57,372 nt of DNA from Welwitschia mirabilis. Lineage: Eukaryota > Gnetophyta > Gnetopsida > Welwitschiales. The notes beneath the pieces were generated by a model. The model did no database searches. It saw nothing but the letters and a program-made list of their open reading frames with translations, and was not told where the DNA came from. The stretch is taken from contig JBOZIK010000001.1 in NCBI GenBank assembly GCA_051453625.1, forward strand, positions 109,524,273 to 109,581,644, given 5' to 3'. The position numbers were made by a program, and so were the translations under genes. This document shows positions 11,174-21,859 of this stretch, piece after piece (position 1 is the first letter of the stretch; every line of letters begins with the position of its first letter).

Positions 11174-12363
11174 TGCTATAATGCGCTACTAAACTGTATG
11201 TATTTGATGGGATGTTATGAGCTATTTTGTAGGACATTTATACATGTTTAGATGCGATTCTGAGGATTAAGGAGAGTTTATGGATGATCATACAAACATG
11301 CAATTCTCAGCATGTTTAGAGGCATTTTAGGTACTTTTTGATGCTTAGTGCTTTAGAAGAAGATCAATAATGCTAGAGCTAATTTATCTTGAGTTGGAAA
11401 GATAAGGAAAACTGTCATCCTGGAGATGGAACCAATGAAGAATACTTTTCTAAGGGTGTTATCCCTTAGATCTTTCCCATGACATGAAGGACGATAAATC
11501 ATAACCCATTGACCACTGTCCCCTAGGTTATTTCTACAATAGTCAAGATGACACCTAAAATGATTGGTTGACTTTCACCTATTTAATCCATTTCTTTCTT
11601 GCATTGAAGCATGTTTTTTAGCATTTGAGTGATAGTATTTCCTTCTTTGCTATACAAATAAATTTCTCTCCCCTGCCTCCCCCACTCTTTGATTCTTTTA
11701 TGAGCTTTGATACACTGGAAATTCTTATGATAGGAGATCAAAAGGAAAGAGATCCATTTTATGAGTTGTAGAAAGTTGTTTCCTTAGTGTTGGGCTATGC
11801 ATCCTCCATTGAGGTGTGGCTGTTTTGTAACCCAGATGTTGATTTGATCTTAATACAAACTCTATTTCTTTTATGCATTTATACACTTAATATCCCTTAT
11901 AGTTTATATTATTTTTAATTTGGTGACAATATCACTAATGATATATATCTTGAGGACAACCTTCACTAAGGTTGATGATAGTAGTTTAGAAGTATTTTGC
12001 ACTATGCTATTCAACTTACTTAATAGCCTGAGTTGGTCTCGATTAGTGATAATCTTCTTGGTTGATTTAATTTATACAGGGTTAATCTTCCTGAAAAGTT
12101 GATTTAGTAATCAGATAGGTGTTCATCTATATTAAGTAAATTTTCATTACATTGCATTTTTATTTTCCTGCATTGTTCTTAAGTTTAGGATATAACATTT
12201 TCTTAGAAAATCAATTTTTCTTCTTCTCTTGCATGCCTTCAATGGGTTTATAACATTTGGGTTACTTTCATTTATACTAGTGTATTCTATTTCACAATAT
12301 ATCAATTTGTGATTAATAGGATTGAGTAAGATGTAAAAGATTATAAAATTATGCACTGCAACA
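11174..12363 (+). repeat. 3' LTR of E1 (1190 bp)
   Basis: It starts TGCTATAATGCG and ends GCACTGCAACA. It aligns with 2269-3100 and, in reverse complement, with the LTRs of E0, E2 and E3 (for example tttgtaggacatttatac at 11230 and tgtcccctaggttatt at 11517). A TATA-like CTATACAAATAA lies at 11649-11660. The open frame at 11920-12102 is inside this LTR and has no support as a gene. Confidence 0.85.
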
Positions 12364-12489
12364 TACATATTTAAATAAGTGAAGTTAAAAAATCCTGTAA
12401 CATAGGGAATTAAAGATATACATTTATACTTTAAATATATTAAATATTTATGTTTAAAGAATAAATTAATTACTTAACAAGTACATTTG

Positions 12490-13430
12490 GTAGAAAACAT
12501 AACTTAAATGATGAAAAAGAAGATACCACCTAGATACAAGAATCCTATATCACCAACCATTCTAATGATTATCAATGGAAAGAGAATACCTCATTCTTTA
12601 TTGAATATACAGGAAAGTATCAACATTATTCCTCCTTACTTTGTGAAAACTTGGAATTAATAGATTTTTTATTCTAACAAGATCTTATCACTAGATAAGG
12701 GTTCTAATATAAGCCAAAAAGGAGTTGTTAAGAATGTTTTAGTTCAAGTATACGTTGAAAAATTTTGCAATCCTTTTAGGTAGATCTTAGTTAGTAATAA
12801 CAAAAGTTGTGACACATTAAAAAATTGGATATGTGCAATTGAAATTTATAAATATTAACATAAAGATAAATATTTTTAATTATTATAAACATAAGAAGAA
12901 AGGGAAAAATAGAGAAGAATCAAGATTTATTCATATTTCTATGAAAATCATCTTTATTAAAGATCTTCAACTCATATTGAAAAATAAGCATGAAGACCTT
13001 TTAGGCAGAATGGCAAACATAAAGAAATCAAAGAAACATAAGAAATATTACTATTTGAATCACAAGGAAACATAGAATGATTAATAAATATTAGAACTAA
13101 AATAATTACCATCTCACTTTAAGTATTTCTTCTTCAATAAGAGAAACACAAGACCCCTAATCATTAACAATAGACTAGAGTATAAATATGAGCACAAACT
13201 TACTTAACCTTTGAAAGAAAATATGAGGGATTTTATTTAATGTCATAAGGATTTACCAAAAGGAATTTCACCTGTCCTCGTAATGCATAAGATCTATCTT
13301 AAAGAAAATATATAATCTATTAGGTAAACCTCTTCTCATTTTAATTATGCACTATGTATGGTAGTTAAGGATGAGATTCATAAACTATGAAAAAAACTGA
13401 TTTTTCTCAATTCATTCAACTTATGAGCAA
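12490..13430 (+). pseudogene. Fragment of a different Ty3/Gypsy pol: protease to start of RT
   Basis: At 12560-12650 the frame reads INGKRIPHSLLNIQ then SINIIPPYFVKTWN, the Gypsy protease active-site region, with the catalytic Asp-Thr/Ser-Gly changed to Asn-Ile-Gln. KGVVKNVLVQVYVEKF follows at 12718. Near 13270-13390 comes SPVLVMHKIYLKENI then VVKDEIHKL, the lead-in to RT. The spacing is short and the RT core is missing, so this is a truncated copy. Wording differs from E1, so it is another lineage. No LTR was found for it. The lysine-rich open frame 12833-13075 lies inside it and is probably chance. Confidence 0.55.
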
Positions 13431-13439
13431 ATGCTATCT

Positions 13440-16339
13440 AATTTTATATTTTTTATTTATTATTACTATTTTTTTTAAAATATATAAATAATCATTCAAG
13501 GGGTATGACCCTTACAAAACTGACTATATTTAGCACGAAGAGCTATAACTCTTATCAAATGACATGATAACCTTTCACTATGATAAAACTACACATAATG
13601 GAAGTGTAAAGGGCACACATGGGAGTTGAAAAGGTGTATTAAGACTTTGATAAGTGGGCCTATTTCCTACTAGCTCCACAAACTAAAACTTAAATGTAGT
13701 ATGACTTGGTAGGCCCACTGCATCAAAGCCTTATATTTAGCATGAAAAGGCATTGTTTAAATATTGATCAACAAAGAAAGAATGCTCCAAAACTAGAATA
13801 CTAAATTTTTCTATTCTTTTTGGAGTTTTACTTCATAGTTAAGAGTTCTAGATTAAACATTCTCATTCTTTACCAATAAAAAGATGTTTAAATGAAATTT
13901 AGATCATTACATTTGGTAACATAGCAAAAGGATTCATAAAACTACAAGTAAATCTTTTGAAATAAAAACATTATTTTATTAACTAAATAGAAAATAAAAA
14001 GTATAGAAAAATAATTAAAGCAGTACAAATTCATAAAAAAGTCTATAAATAAAAAGAAAAATAACACTCTTAATGGAGATTCATTCTAAATCAAGACTCA
14101 TTCCTAACAAGAGTCACATGGAAGCAAGAATCCTTAGGTAATAGATTAAGGGAATTAGGGAGTATATTACTTTCATGAATCTAAAAGTAAAGAGTTTAAA
14201 ATAATGGATCTATTATAATAATGATTAAGAAAACTCATGATGCTTTTTAAGGACTCATGGGATGCTCCTTTAAAACCATATGCCAAAGATAGAATGCACA
14301 TAGATATTCCTTTGCTCTAATAAGCCTTTTCGAGCAATAATTTAGTACTAATTCTAAATGGGTTACATAAGCATTATTATGCATGGATGTAGCTATGTAG
14401 TCTTTGATCTATATTTATTTACTATAAAGGGACTAATTTTCAAGGTGGAGTAAATTCAATTAATCTTATGAAACATCAAGAAGCATCAAGAAAATAGTTA
14501 AGGCCCTATTAATATGAATACAAGTCATTGAAAAGGAAACAAAGTTATAAATTATTTCAAACATACAAAGATAAAGTTTAGAAGTTTTGAGATGATACAT
14601 TTATGATAGATTATGTGATGAATTACCTCAAGTTCATTAATTATGAGTTCAAAATTTTTGTGAATGGAATTCCAAGAATCATCCATAGGATAATGATAAG
14701 AAACTATCCTTGGCCTGATGCATTGGAAATCCTCCTCAAGATTACAACCTTATTAACCACAAAAAATAAAAACATCCTTCTACTAAGATCAATTTGAAAT
14801 TTCTAAAATCCATTAGAATCACTTAATTTTTCTCTTAAATAAATAATAGTATATTCATTCATTCTAAGCCTACTTTTCTCCTAAGTGGAAGTCAGAAATA
14901 AAAAGCTTTAATTAGTCTTAAGATACAAAGAAATGTTACTAATTCTAAAAAATCATATAACTATAGAAAGGAAAATAATTATAACTATAAATATAAACAT
15001 ATCATAACCCATCATTCACTCTTACAAATACTTAAAGAAGACATTTCTTATTCGCATTATCATCTAGTGGAATTGAAAAGTGTGAAGGAGTTTGTAAAGG
15101 AAGATCAATTTTCTTCCTTTATAACTATGAAGTTTTGGATGATGATTCATCCTGATTATTCATTTGCAATGGTAGAACATGTTAATAATGAGGATTAAAC
15201 TTCAAAGATATAGAATTATAGAAAAAAACATATACCTTATTAGAATAAACTACAGTAGTAAAAGAATAAGTAAGATATCCTTCCTTATTAGGAGGAGGAG
15301 TGATTTCATAAGGATTAACTATTGGAATAAATAATAAAGGTCTGATAATATTAGATATAAAATTAGTTTTTTTGATATTTATAAAGGTTTATCTCCATAA
15401 ATAGTAAAATATAATAAAAGAAGGATATGTCCACAAGTTAGAAATCCATGATTGAAATTTTTTTTGTTCCTATCTAGTTGTGAAACAACTTCTAAGTAGA
15501 TAATATAACTCTAATCAAATGAGACTTCTCTATCTAAAGAAATGAAGAGTAAATAAAAGATGTGCTCAAGAAGTTGAGAAGAGTAAGAATGCAAAAATCC
15601 TTGATAAGTAATTAAAAGATCTATAACTACATAATAAATATCTAAAATTATTTTTGTATGTGTACTATGATATGTATAACAATGACTTTTTATATCAACA
15701 AAGTCAAAAGATGTGGTCTTGAAGAAACCTAAGTACTAATTCATAAGTGGAGAATAGTATAAGATCAAGGATTTCATTTGATGAACCAAAGGTATTTGTA
15801 GTAGTTTTAAAGACTATATGTACTAAACTAAGTTTAGGATGATGAAAGTTATAATCCTCACAATCATAAGAGGCACAAATTAAATATAAAATCAAATAAG
15901 TGAAAATGAGGGAAAAAAGATCATAAATATTAAAACCTCAGACCCAATTAAATTTATAATAGATTAATAAATTACAAACCTCTTTATTTATGGATCTAAG
16001 ATTACAAGTTGACCATTAATTATTTAAAAAATATTTAGAAAAATACATTATAATAAGAAATAAAAAGCTTGAAAATAATGTAATTAATTAAGAAAGAGAC
16101 CAATAAAAAAACTTGTTAAAATAAAAGGCAAAAAGAGAGAATAATGATTAGAATAAAACAACAAAGAAAAGAAAATGAAATAATAAATGAATGGATAAAA
16201 AGTCTTATTTCTAGAAAAAGCCAAGAAATACTGAATAATCAAGGGTTAAAATGGATCTCTTAGCCTTATTTCTAATACAAAAAAAGATATCTTAAGTAAT
16301 AGATGATAAGACATTAAATTAATAGTGATATGACGGTGA
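13440..16339. other. No recognisable gene; AT-rich, probably decayed repeat
   Basis: About 2.9 kb without an assignable product. Weakly coding-like patches exist: plus 14603-14797 and a patch near 15060-15180, and minus about 15400-15230 (NPYEITPPPNKEGYL is readable). None matches a family I can name. No LTR ends, primer site, RT, transposase or RNA gene was recognised. Confidence 0.5.
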
Positions 16340-16886
16340 AATAATGTGGACATAACCTTGACATGATATTGATAAGTTGTGATGTGATGAAGAAGGGACC
16401 TATAGAGTCCATATTAATAGTTTATAGAGTAAAAGAATTGTTTCAACATAAGAGGACATCATGGTTCTCACTAGGTGGCTTACATGGATCATAAGAATTC
16501 ATAGAGTCCACATCATTAGTTTACAAAGTAAGTGAAAAATCTTCCAACATAAGGGGGTGTTACTATTCTAACTAGGTAGCTCATATAACCCACAGGGATT
16601 TATAGAGTCCACATAATTAATTTATCGAGTAAGTAAGGTAATTTCTAACATAACAAGATGTCACTATTATAACTGGGTAGTCCATGTGTTCTATAGAAAC
16701 CATAAAATCCATTTTATTAATTTACAAAGTATGTGAGCTAGTTTCAACCATAAAGGAGCCCCATTCTTTTGACTAGGTAGTCCAAATGACCCATATGAAC
16801 CTACAAAGTTTAAATCATTAGATCATAAGCAAATAAAGTAGTTTGTAATATAAGGAGATACCATTTTGTTGAATAAGGTAGTCCAC
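16340..16886. repeat. Left half of a ~100-bp tandem repeat array
   Basis: Units are marked by gagtcc/aaatcc-like words at 16405, 16504, 16605, 16705 and 16805, spacing 99-101 bp. Each has the order: agtccacatcattag, a cataag word, a ctaggtagtcc-like word, then cccataggaatc. About five units lie here. The array stops at the E2 insertion (16887) and resumes at 25525. Confidence 0.85.
16882..16886. repeat. Left target site duplication of E2 (TCCAC)
   Basis: TCCAC just before the LTR. The right copy at 25520-25524 is TTCAT. The two differ only by C-to-T, the usual decay. Five bp is the normal Ty3/Gypsy duplication length. Confidence 0.65.
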
Positions 16887-18159
16887 TATTATGATTCATA
16901 TTTGTGTGTTTCTTAAGTCCTTAAGCAAAACCCTATGAATTATAAATGCTTATATAAAACACATGCTAGCATAGTTAGGAGTTAACCCAAATGCCATAAT
17001 TCATTGAAGGAATTAGGCTTGAAGTTAGATAACTAATTTGGAAAAGTATTTTTGGTATTTTTTTCATTTAAGTAAATAAAACAAGAACAATGTAGAAATA
17101 CTATGCAAAATAAATGCTAATGTAATGCTTATAAGTGAAATGTAAATTAAATAATACTAAGTAATAGGTCTACTTAACTATCAATCTCCTGTCACTAAGA
17201 TGAGTCCTTATAATCTAAATTAATTAGGAAAAATTATCACTAAATCCTAACTAACATAGGAGATAAAGCACATCGAATAGAATATAATGCAATGCAACTA
17301 TTATAGTTATGAAAATCTAATATGAAATGAAATTCATTTACCAAACTAATAATATTGCCCTATCGTAAGTTGCCCTTATGACCTACATCAACTATAAAGC
17401 TATCATAGAATTGTAACCAACATAAACCATAAGGGAGATGCACATAATGGGAAAAAAAAAAGAAACTATTTCATTAATCTTGAACTAAGTATCCACTTAA
17501 AAAAAAGCAATAATTCAATGGAGGATACATAAGCCAATACCAAGGAAGAATTTTCTTTGTAGCTAAGATGGACTTCTTTTCCTTATATTTTCAATTACAA
17601 GACTTTTAGATATAAAAGATGGTTTTTGGAAATGAGGGCCAGATATATTTATAGTTTCTACATAGAAGTTTGTGGAAATAAAGAGCTAACAGTCAAAATG
17701 AAATCCTAGCAATCTAAATGGGTGTGTAACCCTATTATAAAGTTAGGTGTATTGATTACATAAAATAAATGTTATTTTAACTATTACTCAGATGACTTGG
17801 GGATGATAATACATTATAAAAGACGACTTATTAATTTTCTACTCTGATCCATATCAACATTCATGTTAGCTCTTCAACTAAACTATCATCTGTGTGTATC
17901 ATTCAAACAACCATGGGGACATCATCCTCTGAAATCTTTTAATTAGGGAAAATCAAGCTCTTAAATCATTAGACTTCTTCCTAGAATGCTAAGTATTAGA
18001 ATTTGTCCTAAATACCTACAAATATGTCAGGGATTGCATATTTCCATGATAATCCCATTAACTCTTCATAATCATTGGAATTCCACCTAAACCTATCTGA
18101 TTATCTTATAAAGGTACTCAAAATACCCCATTAAATATATATAATTTAACATTACAACA
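16887..18159 (-). repeat. 3' LTR of E2 (1273 bp)
   Basis: It aligns end to end with 24265-25519: TATTTGTG and TTTCTTAAG near the left edge, aattaggaaaaa near 17220, and an end at ttaacattacaaca (18159). The minus-strand TATA-like CTATAAATAT lies at 17654-17645. Confidence 0.85.
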
Positions 18160-18899
18160 TAGCCCCATAGTTACCCTTATCAGTACCTAACAAATTAAGC
18201 AAACAACTATTAATAATGAGTTAAATTGACTAATATAAATAATAACTAAAAAAATAAATTAAGTTTAGAAATATTACTATGTAGGATCAAATATTAAAAT
18301 CTAATGAACTTGGTATGTTATCTTTACAATATGTACAATCCTACTATCATCTTGTATTGGTGTCTAGACAACCATGAGAATGGAAAGCTTAAAACATTAA
18401 AATGAAAATCAAGTGCCTCAGAAAAATCATGGTACTATAATCTATGCTAGCCCTTCACTTGAAATGTTTATCACATCATAAAATAAAAATTAAATGTCAT
18501 ACACAAAACTTATTTATACGATATAACCATGATAACTCAAAAAAATAATGATGTATGTATAATAAAAATAAAAATAACTCAAAATAATCTGTATAAACTA
18601 ATTATTAAGTTTTGAGTAAAATATATAAGGGGTAAATACATTAGAGATAATTAAAACATCACTTCCTTATGGTATTCCAGTGAATTCTATAAGAGAACTC
18701 ATAGGCAAAGTTGAAAAAGGCAAATACTACTTATTAACTAAGAAGTTCATACTAAGTGCTTGATGTCTAGTGCATGTCATACTAAACAATACCCATAATG
18801 CATATTATATAAATAATATAAAATAATAACTAGACCAACACATTATATATATGTATCATGAAAGATAAAAAATGATCATCATTATTAAAATTATTACTT
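18160..18899 (-). repeat. Tandem duplication in E2 3' UTR, copy 1 (about 730 bp)
   Basis: It matches 18900-19620 in the same orientation along its length. Shared words include ccttatcagtacctaacaaa against ccttgccagtccttgacaaa, ataaccatgataactcaaaa, and aggggtaaatacat. The single-copy equivalent in E3 begins at 45327. The stretch also holds a GTCATC/GATGAC-type hairpin module near 18340-18380. Confidence 0.75.
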
Positions 18900-19620
18900 A
18901 AAACTTAGCCTTGCCAGTCCTTGACAAAGTAAACAAATAAGTACTCATTGTGAGTCCAATTGGCTAAGATAAATAATAACTAGAAAAACATAAATTAAAA
19001 AATTAATGAAGTTAATGTATTACATTTGCAAGATGTACAACCTTATTATCATCTGATGTTGTCATTCAGATGATCATGAGGACGAGAGGCTTAAAAAATG
19101 AAAATGAAAATCAAGTGTCTTCAAACATAATTATCAAAAAAAATTAGAGTACTATAACCTACATTAGCCTCAATTTAAAACATTTATTATAACATAAAAT
19201 AAAAATTATATTTCATACATAAAAGTTATTATAAGATATAACCATGATAACTCAAAAAAATAATTATGTGTGTATAATCAAAACAGAGATAACTCAAAAT
19301 GACATGTATAAACTAATTAGTGACTTTTAAGTACAATCCACAAGGGGTAAATACATCAGAGATAATCAAAACATTACTTCCCTCATGGTTCTATAGTGAA
19401 TTATATATGGAAGCTCATAGGTGGAGGTGGAGGTGGAGAAGAAAGATTCTCCTCCTTAACTAAAAAATGCATGCTGAGAGGCTATTGTCTAGCACACCTC
19501 TTGCTAAATAATACCCATAATGCATATCACACAAATAGTATGAAATCATAACTAGACTAGTACATCATATATATGTATCATGAAATCTCAAAAATGGCCA
19601 TCATAATTAAAAGTTTTACT
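18900..19620 (-). repeat. Tandem duplication in E2 3' UTR, copy 2
   Basis: Direct repeat of copy 1 with offset about 724-734 bp. It contains a short ggtggaggtggaggtggaga run at 19422 absent from copy 1. No coding signal. Confidence 0.75.
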
Positions 19621-20550
19621 CAAAAGTATTTAAAAAATATGTTCTATCCATTACATGGAATTAATATGTCCCATGTTACATTAACATAAAAAAAATCACA
19701 AAAATGTAGTCTTAAGTGCATATAAGAAAAACAACTGGGCTTCAAAAAGTGAAAAATAAAAGTGCCTAAATCAAAAAACTATTTGGTAGAAATGTAGAGC
19801 TTATCGCATTGATTATTATAACTATAAACATCACTATGTTTTCTTAAATGGTGCAAGAGAAAATTGAGTTCAAAGGTAAAATCTAATTATATCTCATAAG
19901 ATACAAAAATTTATATTTATTGAAAATTAATAGTGAAATTTAAATTCTTTTGGCCCAAAATGATGAGAACCAAAAACTAACCATCCTACATGAAAACTAC
20001 ACTCCTAAAGGCTAAGAAATCAGAGAAATAAGAAAAAATAATAAAAGGATGTAAAACATATTTCATTTTAAGAAAATCATCTAAAACCAAGAAACTAGAG
20101 GTTTAATCTAGTCAAAAAATGCATCAAAGATGTTAGTGAGTCATAATGTAAGGATCCCCTCATGAGAGAATGGTCAAAATTAGTTTCAACATGGTGAAAA
20201 ATAAGGAATAAAAAGGGGGGTTGTGCTTTTATCATGCCATTGTCCATCATGTTGTTCAAATGATAGCCTTAAGATGACTCTTAGAAAATATCAAAATGTC
20301 ATCCTATCTATTGTCTAGATGACTAAGAATATGATGAGTCTCTTAAAAAATATTAAAAAAATTAAAGTTTGAATAAAGTAAATGAGTTAATAACAGTAAC
20401 AATGAGGCCTCAAAATGTTATTATAAAGTCTAAAAGATGGATAAAAGCTAAGAAATCATCACTAATAAAGCATGAAAAGGATGAGAACTCAAGGTAGAGA
20501 AAGGAATATCAGATAAGGTAGTGATAATGCACCATGTAGGAAGAAGTAAT

Positions 20551-20560
20551 NNNNNNNNNN
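20551..20560. other. Short assembly gap (10 N)
   Basis: Ten N in the E2 3' UTR. Confidence 0.99.
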
Positions 20561-21130
20561 TAATTTAAGAAAAATTCTCAATGTGTTCTAATTCAAAATC
20601 ATTTAAGAGTAGGAAGTGGATGTGCTAAAACTCAAAAATATGGAAAAAGTATCATTATGAATTAAAGGAATGCCATATTCAAAGTGCTAAAAAAAGGTAA
20701 ATTCTTATAAATAAAAAACCATGTATGAAAATAAAAAGATAATAAGAAAACTGCTAGATGATCAAATCCAAAATAGAAATGACTTTGAAATACTAAATAA
20801 AATAACTTTAAAAAACAAAATGAAAATAGATAATGAGGAAGATAATGAAGATTATGTAATTATCCTAAATTCTAACTTAGAAAAGGCCCTTGGTAGAAAT
20901 CATAAAATTACTTAATTAATAATGTATGATGTAATGCTAAAACTTCATAAAGTACTACTAGATAAGGCAGTGATTATGGTGATGCTAAGCAATTCTAATG
21001 CTCATGTGGGAGTGCTACATGCACTAGGAGTTTAGAAAATAAATAATACCTTTACTAACATCAAGAACATCACTCATACCATAGCCTTCAAGTGATTATA
21101 ATTATTTCATGATGTGGGAAGTGCAACCAT

Positions 21131-21155
21131 TATTTATTTATTTATTTATTTTTTG
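21131..21155. repeat. (TTTA)n microsatellite
   Basis: About five TATT units followed by a T run, within the E2 3' UTR. At the equivalent place in E3 (47133-47147) there is a plain T run. Confidence 0.85.
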
Positions 21156-21479
21156 TAAAGAAATCCCACATGACCAAGTACTCTTAAGGATGAGGATGAA
21201 GTAATAAGATGAGAAACAGGGAAGGACATTCTTAAATAACTAAAAACTCATAGCATTTAGAGAAAACACAAAAATAAAAGCATATTTCTTTAAAATGAAG
21301 TTCATAGATATACAAATGTCTAAAGATTGGATAAATCCAATATTATCACCTTGAAATACAAAAGTAAAATATTACTAGTCATGGTAACATTATTAAGTAA
21401 TATATAAGTCAAATAGAATATGTTTAAAAGATAGCATAATGTCCATTAAAGAAATAGACTAAGGAAGAATTTAGACAAT

Positions 21480-21700
21480 GATAAAAGGGAAGTCCTCCTC
21501 ATGGAGTGGAGTTTCCAAGACAAGTGCTTCTATCATGTTCAAGGTTTAATCACTAGCTCACTCAAAGGTTTTTAAATTTTTTCTATTGACTTTTTAAATT
21601 TTCTTGTATTTAGATCAAATATTTCAACTAAGATATTATAATGTACCTTTTTTAAAATATAGGGACCTAATCATTTAGATGTTAACTTCTTATTTTAACT
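21480..21700 (-). pseudogene. Integrase C-terminal module remnant of E2
   Basis: On the minus strand this matches the integrase tail of E1 (about 9360-9580) and E3 (48650-48901). KLTSKWLGPYI-like residues are followed by an EIFDLNTRKFKKS-like stretch and an end equivalent to the family's PLNEEN region. The integrase core and HHCC domain are absent upstream, so pol was deleted up to this point. Confidence 0.6.
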
Positions 21701-21859
21701 CAAGGGAAGACACATAAAAAGTAAAAGCCAAGGATAAAAACATATGAATATAAAATAAGAAGGAAATATTAAGGAGAATTCAAAGTATTAGAAAAATAAG
21801 TTTTCTTTAGATCCAATACTTTATTTAAAAGAAAAAGAAATATTTTTTTAAGGTTATGG

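Larger units (their letters stand above)
2269..12363 (+). mobile_element. E1: near full-length plus-strand Ty3/Gypsy (Athila/Tat-like) retrotransposon, decayed
   Basis: The order is truncated 5' LTR (2269-3100), primer site (3104-3121), gag (3693 on), protease, RT, RNase H, integrase with a GPY/F-like C-terminus, a 1.6-kb 3' UTR and the 3' LTR (11174-12363). Domain order PR-RT-RH-INT defines Ty3/Gypsy. The RT and integrase wording (for example a HKIYLEEN block, DFRKLNE, and VHSNGSIEIS in the integrase tail) is of the plant Athila/Tat kind. Stops occur every few dozen codons. The copy is non-autonomous and old, as the two LTRs differ at many positions. Confidence 0.85.
19621..21479 (-). other. 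Rest of E2 3' UTR
   Basis: Non-coding, AT-rich. A block near 21100 (catgatgtgggaagtgcaac) is shared with the UTRs of E1 and E3. A TTTA microsatellite lies at 21131-21155 and a 10-N gap at 20551-20560. Hairpin modules of the GTCATC type occur near 20225-20330. The frame 20721-20915 is lysine/asparagine-rich and unsupported. Confidence 0.55.

Noticed and set aside
12833-13075. Lysine-rich 80-codon frame
   Set aside because: Low complexity, inside a protease-RT fragment of a Gypsy element in another frame.
16340-16886. Regular ~100-bp repeats considered as a CRISPR-like array
   Set aside because: Repeats are contiguous tandem units without unique spacers, in plant DNA.
20721-20915. 64-codon frame considered as a small gene
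   Set aside because: Asn/Lys/Ile-rich, in the E2 UTR, no counterpart in sister elements.
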